DNA from: Bacteroidota bacterium
GTDB taxonomy: Bacteria; Bacteroidota; Bacteroidia; UKL13-3
Assembly (NCBI GenBank): GCA_018883485.1
Contig: VEQB01000055.1
Span: 1-10,576, forward strand
DNA length: 10,576 bases
Reading direction: 5' to 3'
The notes below the pieces were generated by a model that saw only the letters and a list, made by a program, of their open reading frames with translations, ran no database searches and had not been told where the DNA came from. Positions 7,312 through 10,576 of the stretch are shown here, piece after piece. How positions within the stretch are numbered: the first letter of the stretch is position 1; every line of letters begins with the position of its first letter. The translations under genes and the position numbers were made by a program.

Positions 7312-8454
7312 TTAATCAATGCGTAAGGGTAAAGTTTCTCTTTGTGTTTCGGTGGCATCTATAATAGTTTGGTAAACCCCTTTGGGTAGATTAAGCAAGC
7401 TAATTTCTGTTTCTAAAACTGGTTTAGCAAATATTTGCTCCAATACCAATTGGCCTTGCAAGTTATAGATGCGCACAGCCTTAAAAGTTTGCGCAGATTT
7501 GCTTTGCACCTTCACCCAATTTTGGGCTGGGTTAGGAAATAATAGGAAAGCATGGTTAACGGTTGTAATTTGGCTCAAGCTATTTGGAAATAGTTGAACT
7601 CTATTGCTAAAGATTCTAAAATTATTGGCACAAGTTGGGGAGTAAATAGCCTCTAAATAATAGGTGCTTTTTGTGCTTCCACCGCTGGTATCGCTATATG
7701 AATTATCGCTAGTGCTAGCAAAGTACAATGGAAGAAATGGACCATTATTACTGCTTTTATACAATTGCAAACCAGATAACCCAAGTGGCGCGTGTTGGTA
7801 GTTCCAAGAAAGAACAATACTGTTTCCATTTCTATTGGCTTCCAATAGTGGTGCAGCTACAAGAGCACTAGAATTAGAACTGTTTCCGCAACTATCAATA
7901 GCTTTTAAGGAGTATAGAATGTATTGGCCATTTGGAGAAACCGAATCAACAACTGTGGATGGTGCAGAAAAAAGCAAACTACTTAATTCAATTGGCGTGC
8001 CAGAAGTACCTAGTTGGTAGTAAACCTTATAACCTGTAATTCTTTTGTTAGGTGTTTTATTCCAAGTTATTTGGGTATGCTGGCTAGCAGTAAGGTAACT
8101 AGCGCCACAGAGCACTTCTCCGTCATAAGGCAATTGCGAATTTACCATCGCAGAATCAAACTTTACACATTGCAGGTTATCTGTTACCCTTAATTTTACC
8201 CAACCGTTTGGTAGCCCGGTTACATTAAGTCCGGATACCAAAGGAATTACTAGCCAAGTGGTATTGTAAGGTGCAGTACCGCCGCTTACTACCGCTGTTG
8301 CAGTGCCGTTTTTTGCACCTATACACGATTCTGGAGTGGTGGTGATAGCTGTTAAAATAGGCTGACGTGCAATTAGATTTGTTTGAAGCGTTTTTTCACA
8401 ACCAGCAGAATCTCTTAAAATAAAGGAATAATTACCAGAGCCTAATTTTTTAAA
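7312..8454 (-). CDS. tandem SprB/T9SS paralogue, C-terminal fragment only
   Basis: From about 8450 down to the TAA at 7312-7314 this frame encodes the C-terminal ~374 residues of a second protein. It is collinear with residues ~920-1296 of the neighbouring large gene: the end of a SprB repeat (GNYSFILRDSAGCEKTLQT against GNYTLVLKDSSGCLKSLQT), one further repeat starting at TTPESCIGAKNG, two fibronectin-III-like domains, and a type A sorting domain (LLFPNPAQNW to the end LPLRID). In the first 24 aligned residues 16 are identical by my count. The gene ends 35 bp before the start of the large paralogue, in the same orientation, so the pair looks like a tandem duplication in one operon. Its signal peptide, N-terminal domain and earlier repeats are absent, because the frame continues upstream into lysA sequence at 8434-8454. 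In its real genome the gene was presumably full length. Confidence 0.85.
   Translation of the reverse strand, partial: FKKLGSGNYSFILRDSAGCEKTLQTNLIARQPILTAITTTPESCIGAKNGTATAVVSGGTAPYNTTWLVIPLVSGLNVTGLPNGWVKLRVTDNLQCVKFDSAMVNSQLPYDGEVLCGASYLTASQHTQITWNKTPNKRITGYKVYYQLGTSGTPIELSSLLFSAPSTVVDSVSPNGQYILYSLKAIDSCGNSSNSSALVAAPLLEANRNGNSIVLSWNYQHAPLGLSGLQLYKSSNNGPFLPLYFASTSDNSYSDTSGGSTKSTYYLEAIYSPTCANNFRIFSNRVQLFPNSLSQITTVNHAFLLFPNPAQNWVKVQSKSAQTFKAVRIYNLQGQLVLEQIFAKPVLETEISLLNLPKGVYQTIIDATETQRETLPLRID
8434..8454. other. chimeric junction with shared microhomology (Bacteroidota / betaproteobacterium)
   Basis: On the minus strand these 21 bases encode FKKLGSG. The same peptide fits both sides. LysA proteins have a KLGSG segment shortly after the YA.KAN motif, normally followed by FDIVSGGE. 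SprB repeats have the equivalent of FKNLGAG followed by NYTL, as in the neighbouring paralogue at 4508-4528. Right of 8454 the sequence is LysA; left of 8434 it is SprB repeat. The exact breakpoint cannot be placed within the shared bases. No insertion-sequence ends or target duplications are visible. Confidence 0.85.
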
Positions 8455-8706
8455 GCAATCAAGCACTGCTAAATTGCTATTGGCTTTCATGGCATAGTGC
8501 ACGCGCGCGCGACGTTTGCCATTGGCATCCACGCATGCCTTGTCGTAAGCTTGATAGGCTTCGGTTAACGCTTTTTTACTGTAAACATAGAGCGGAGTCC
8601 CAAACTCTTTTGCTAAATCTGCGAGCGGAATTTCTTCGGCATACCAGTTGCCATTACGTTCGGTAAAACCGGATAACTGAGGGATTGGAAGTGCTTTACT
8701 TGTCAT
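8434..8706 (-). CDS. lysA: diaminopimelate decarboxylase, N-terminal fragment
   Basis: LysA converts meso-diaminopimelate to L-lysine with pyridoxal phosphate, the last step of lysine synthesis. Only about the first 91 of roughly 420 residues are present. They include the typical N-terminal region (LADLAKEFGTPLYVYSKKAL, about 29-48) and the PLP-lysine motif YAMKAN, with Lys74 as the expected Schiff-base residue. The KLGSG segment follows and should lead into FDIVSGGE, but the frame switches to a SprB repeat. The remaining barrel and the C-terminal domain are missing, so the fragment cannot be an active enzyme. The ATG at 8706 overlaps the lptM stop by one base (TAATG), suggesting coupled translation. 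Read literally, the fused ORF from 8706 to 7312 has 464 codons. A longer ORF start at 8841 lies inside lptM in another frame and is not credible. Confidence 0.88.
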
Positions 8707-8897
8707 TACTTGGCCGTTGAAGAATTGCTTGGGCTGGCAGGTGTTTGGGGTGGGTAGAGCTTGCCTTTGGGTTCTGGCTCTGTAGGGGCGGGCGGAACAG
8801 GTGGCACATTTGGCATATATAGCGGACCTCTTACCCCACATCCAACAAGGGATAATAGAAGGCTAAGGTAAAGGGTTCTATTAAGAATCGCTATCAT
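8706..8897 (-). CDS. lptM: small lipoprotein, LptM (YifL) family
   Basis: A 63-residue lipoprotein. After MIAILNR comes a hydrophobic stretch and a lipobox LVGC (17-20), so Cys20 is the predicted lipidated residue. It is followed by the family signature GVRGPLY (21-27) and a Pro-rich tail. In Escherichia coli LptM (formerly YifL) assists maturation of the LptD/LptE LPS translocon in the outer membrane. The same small gene sits next to lysA/dapF genes in many gammaproteobacteria and betaproteobacteria. Here it is upstream of lysA with a TAATG overlap and divergent from cyaY. A weak GAGA element sits a few bases before the ATG. The assignment rests on the signature and context. Confidence 0.85.
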   Translation of the reverse strand: MIAILNRTLYLSLLLSLVGCGVRGPLYMPNVPPVPPAPTEPEPKGKLYPPQTPASPSNSSTAK

Positions 8898-8944
8898 GGC
8901 TGTCTCTAAAACGAATGATTGAATATAGCATGCAGGACTCCACT
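8898..8944. promoter_or_regulatory. short divergent start region between lptM-lysA and cyaY
   Basis: Only 47 bp separate the lptM ATG from the chosen cyaY ATG, so the promoters must lie here or overlap the coding ends. TATATT on the minus strand and TATAGC on the plus strand (around 8922-8929) are possible -10 elements sharing the same bases. No good -35 was found for either. AGGA at 8934-8937, 7 bases before 8945, is a plausible ribosome binding site for cyaY and decides its start. Confidence 0.4.
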
Positions 8945-9322
8945 ATGAATCCAAATACTTCAGGCGTAGAAACCATTGATGACAAGCAGTTTTATCAATT
9001 GGGCAGCAATTTGCTCCATTCTATAGAGGTGGCATTTGAGGCTGCCGATGATGCGTTGGATCTGGACTTAGATGTCGAGCGCCAGGGTGGAAATGTGATC
9101 AATATTCGCTTTAAAGATAAAAGCGTCATCGTAGTGAATACACAGCCGCCCTTACATGAAATTTGGGTGGCTGCAAGATCCGGTGGATATCACTATCGTT
9201 GGGCTGGCACCATGGCTAAACCTTTGTGGTTGGACACTAAAACTGGCAAAGAGCTTTTAAGTGATTTGTCAGCGTTTGCTACTACTCAAGCGGGCGCAGA
9301 AATAAAGATTGCCCTAATTTAA
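8945..9322 (+). CDS. cyaY: iron-sulfur cluster assembly protein CyaY (bacterial frataxin)
   Basis: CyaY is a small cytoplasmic iron-binding protein that modulates iron-sulfur cluster assembly with IscS. With the start at 8945 it has 125 residues. The N-terminal helix (DDKQFYQLGSNLLHSIEVAF, 12-31) leads into a very acidic patch (EAADDALDLDLDVE, 32-45), the expected iron-binding ridge. The family signature follows on the central sheet: VVNTQPPLHEIWVAARSGGYHY (63-84). The C-terminal helix begins around GKELLSDLSAF (101-111). The start at 8945 is chosen for the AGGA site 7 bases upstream; in-frame ATGs at 8915 and 8930 would add 10 or 5 residues that do not look like the family. It is divergent from lptM-lysA. 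Its stop overlaps that of the convergent aroB by 4 bp. The length is slightly above the usual ~105-110 residues because of the N-terminal extension. Confidence 0.92.
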   Translation: MNPNTSGVETIDDKQFYQLGSNLLHSIEVAFEAADDALDLDLDVERQGGNVINIRFKDKSVIVVNTQPPLHEIWVAARSGGYHYRWAGTMAKPLWLDTKTGKELLSDLSAFATTQAGAEIKIALI

Positions 9323-10401
9323 GTGGCGCCTGTGGCGCTCAAGGTTTCAATCACTTGGGCATCAGCTACGCTTTTAATCTGGGCTTTACCAATCTTTTCT
9401 AAAACAACATAACGGATTTGACCGCCTTCGGTTTTCTTGTCAACCTGCATGAGCTCCATATATCGTTCCGCACCAAACTTTGGCGGCGTGATTGGTAGGT
9501 TCATTGACTGGATGATTTTGGTGAGACGTTGAACATCGGCTTCGCTGATGTAGTTGAGGCGGCGAGATAAGTCTGCGCCTAAGACCATGCCACAACCAAC
9601 TGCTTCGCCATGAAGCCATTCGCCATAACCCATACCTGCTTCAATTGCGTGTCCAAAGGTATGACCAAAGTTAAGGGTTGCACGAATACCGCCTTCTCTT
9701 TCATCTGCAGACACTACTGCAGATTTAATTTCGCATGAGCGTAATACTGCATGACCCATTGCTTCTGTGTCGCAAGCGAGTAAAGGCGTTGCATTGGCTT
9801 CAATCCAATCCAAGAATTGAGCGTCAGCAATAGCACCATGTTTAACGACTTCTGCAAGTCCGGCAGAGAGCTCTCGTGCAGGTAGTGTCTTTAATGTATT
9901 GAGATCTGCAATCACTGCTGCCGGCTGATGAAAAGCCCCGATCATATTTTTACCAAGAGGATGGTTGATGCCGGTCTTACCGCCCACTGAAGAATCCACC
10001 TGAGCAAGCAAAGTGGTTGGTACTTGAATAAAGCGAATGCCACGCATAAAGCTAGCCGCTGCAAATCCAGTCATGTCACCAATGACCCCGCCGCCCAAAG
10101 CAACCAACATGGTTTGGCGATCAGCACCAAACTTCAAGAGATCATCAAAAATAAGCTGAAGGTTTTTCCAGTCTTTGTATGACTCGCCATCAGGCAAGAC
10201 GATCGTTCTAACAGGCTTTCCAAAAGTATTTAGGGTCTTTGTCAGGCGCTCAGCATAGAGCGGGGCAACTGCAGTGTTACTGACGATATAGATTGAGGTT
10301 GCTTTTTCGCAGGCGCTAAATAAGTTTGGCTGATCAATGAGGTCTGTACCAATATAAATTGGATAACTGCGATTACCTAGATCAACTTCAAGTGTTTTCA
10401 T
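9319..10401 (-). CDS. aroB: 3-dehydroquinate synthase
   Basis: Second enzyme of the shikimate pathway: converts DAHP to 3-dehydroquinate using NAD and a divalent metal, in the cytoplasm. From the ATG at 10401 it has 360 residues, full length. Conserved parts include DGESYKDW (71-78), the NAD-binding GGGVIGDMTGFAAASFMRG (103-121), DSSVGGKTGIN (136-146), GLAEVVKHG (181-189), NFGHTFGHAIE (244-254) and LHGEAV (263-268). The three zinc ligands fall at Glu184, His247 and His264, the same numbers I recall for E. coli AroB, so the enzyme should be active. A second ATG at 10404 is equally possible. The in-frame ATG at 10434 lies inside aroK and is rejected. The gene follows aroK by 16 bp, a classic aroK-aroB pair, and its stop shares TTAA with the convergent cyaY stop. 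Confidence 0.96.
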   Translation of the reverse strand: MKTLEVDLGNRSYPIYIGTDLIDQPNLFSACEKATSIYIVSNTAVAPLYAERLTKTLNTFGKPVRTIVLPDGESYKDWKNLQLIFDDLLKFGADRQTMLVALGGGVIGDMTGFAAASFMRGIRFIQVPTTLLAQVDSSVGGKTGINHPLGKNMIGAFHQPAAVIADLNTLKTLPARELSAGLAEVVKHGAIADAQFLDWIEANATPLLACDTEAMGHAVLRSCEIKSAVVSADEREGGIRATLNFGHTFGHAIEAGMGYGEWLHGEAVGCGMVLGADLSRRLNYISEADVQRLTKIIQSMNLPITPPKFGAERYMELMQVDKKTEGGQIRYVVLEKIGKAQIKSVADAQVIETLSATGAT

Positions 10402-10417
10402 CATATTGCCAATGTAT

Positions 10418-10576
10418 TTATACGGAGAGTTCAAGTTGCATGATTAAGGTGTTAACCAGCTGATTAACACTCGGTTTACCAGTTTCAATTACATGGTCAG
10501 CAATTTCACGATAGAGAGGATCGCGAATAGCGTACAAGTTCTCTAGTATTTTTTTGGCATCACCATTTTTAAGAAG
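10418..10576 (-). CDS. aroK: shikimate kinase, C-terminal part (cut by window edge)
   Basis: The last 52 residues of AroK, which phosphorylates shikimate to shikimate-3-phosphate with ATP. The frame enters at 10576 (reading LLKNGDAKKILENLY) and ends with TAA at 10420-10418. The block RDPLYREIADHVIETGKPSV (about 18-37), the aligned equivalent of the E. coli RNPLYEEIAD region, and the final VNTLIMQLE helix are typical of the C-terminus. The P-loop and shikimate-binding parts lie beyond the window. It is directly upstream of aroB on the same strand. Confidence 0.9.
   Translation of the reverse strand, partial: LLKNGDAKKILENLYAIRDPLYREIADHVIETGKPSVNQLVNTLIMQLELSV

Noticed and set aside
8501..8511. 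Alternating CG run (acgcgcgcgcg), possible Z-DNA or regulatory site
   Set aside because: It is explained by Arg/Ala codons (RRAR) within the lysA fragment and is too short to support more.
7312..8841. A 509-codon ORF that could be read as a novel decarboxylase-adhesin fusion protein
   Set aside because: Its first 45 codons are lptM in another frame, the next ~91 are truncated LysA, and the rest is a truncated SprB/T9SS protein. Both halves are fragments of known full-length genes, so a chimera is the better explanation.
2969..9322. Functional link between the DUF1801 (frataxin-fold) gene and cyaY (frataxin)
   Set aside because: They lie on opposite sides of the chimeric junction and probably come from different organisms, so the co-occurrence is coincidental.
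10402..10434. Longer aroB start at 10434
   Set aside because: It lies inside aroK, and the extra residues do not belong to the AroB family. The start at 10401 places the zinc ligands at the E. coli numbers.
1..10576. CRISPR arrays, tRNA or rRNA genes, insertion sequences, att sites
   Set aside because: No spaced direct repeats, cloverleaf-like sequence, transposase or terminal inverted repeats were seen on either strand.

Overview
This window appears to be a mosaic of DNA from at least two unrelated bacteria, probably a freshwater-type metagenome assembly. About 210 to 8450 is a Bacteroidota segment. It carries a Bacteroidota-style methionyl-tRNA synthetase with a fused C-terminal tRNA-binding domain, and large exported proteins with SprB repeats and type IX secretion (T9SS) C-terminal sorting domains. 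It has no Shine-Dalgarno-like sites, and sampled stretches are about 38-43% G+C. About 8450 to 10576 is betaproteobacterial (Burkholderiales, Polynucleobacter-like): lysA start, lptM, cyaY, aroB and aroK end, about 46% G+C near the junction by hand count. The first ~215 bases are about 21% G+C and may be a third piece.

Layout, left to right. A truncated exported kelch-like protein runs leftward from 755; its recognisable part ends near 216 and continues in frame into the AT-rich tail. metG runs rightward (864-2966) and contains two in-frame heptamer-repeat tracts. Convergent to it with a 2-bp gap is a DUF1801 (frataxin-fold, YdhG-like) gene. Directly upstream of that on the minus strand is a 1296-residue SprB-repeat, T9SS-sorted surface protein (3386-7276). 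Upstream again is the C-terminal part of a tandem paralogue (7312 to about 8454).

At 8434-8454 the reading frame of that paralogue passes without a stop into the N-terminal ~91 residues of diaminopimelate decarboxylase (LysA). The resulting 464-codon ORF is half a PLP enzyme and half a surface adhesin. The two sources share the short coding sequence for FKKLGSG, which fits misassembly or template switching at a microhomology better than a biological fusion. To the right, lptM overlaps lysA by one base, cyaY is divergent from lptM, and cyaY converges on aroB with the two stop codons sharing TTAA. aroK is cut by the window end.

Functionally, the left part holds translation (metG) and outer-surface protein genes. 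The right part holds lysine/meso-DAP synthesis (lysA), LPS-transport assembly (lptM), iron-sulfur chemistry (cyaY) and the shikimate pathway (aroK, aroB). I see no defence system, mobile element, CRISPR array, tRNA or rRNA gene. The observations most worth checking are the two apparent junctions and the heptamer repeats inside metG.
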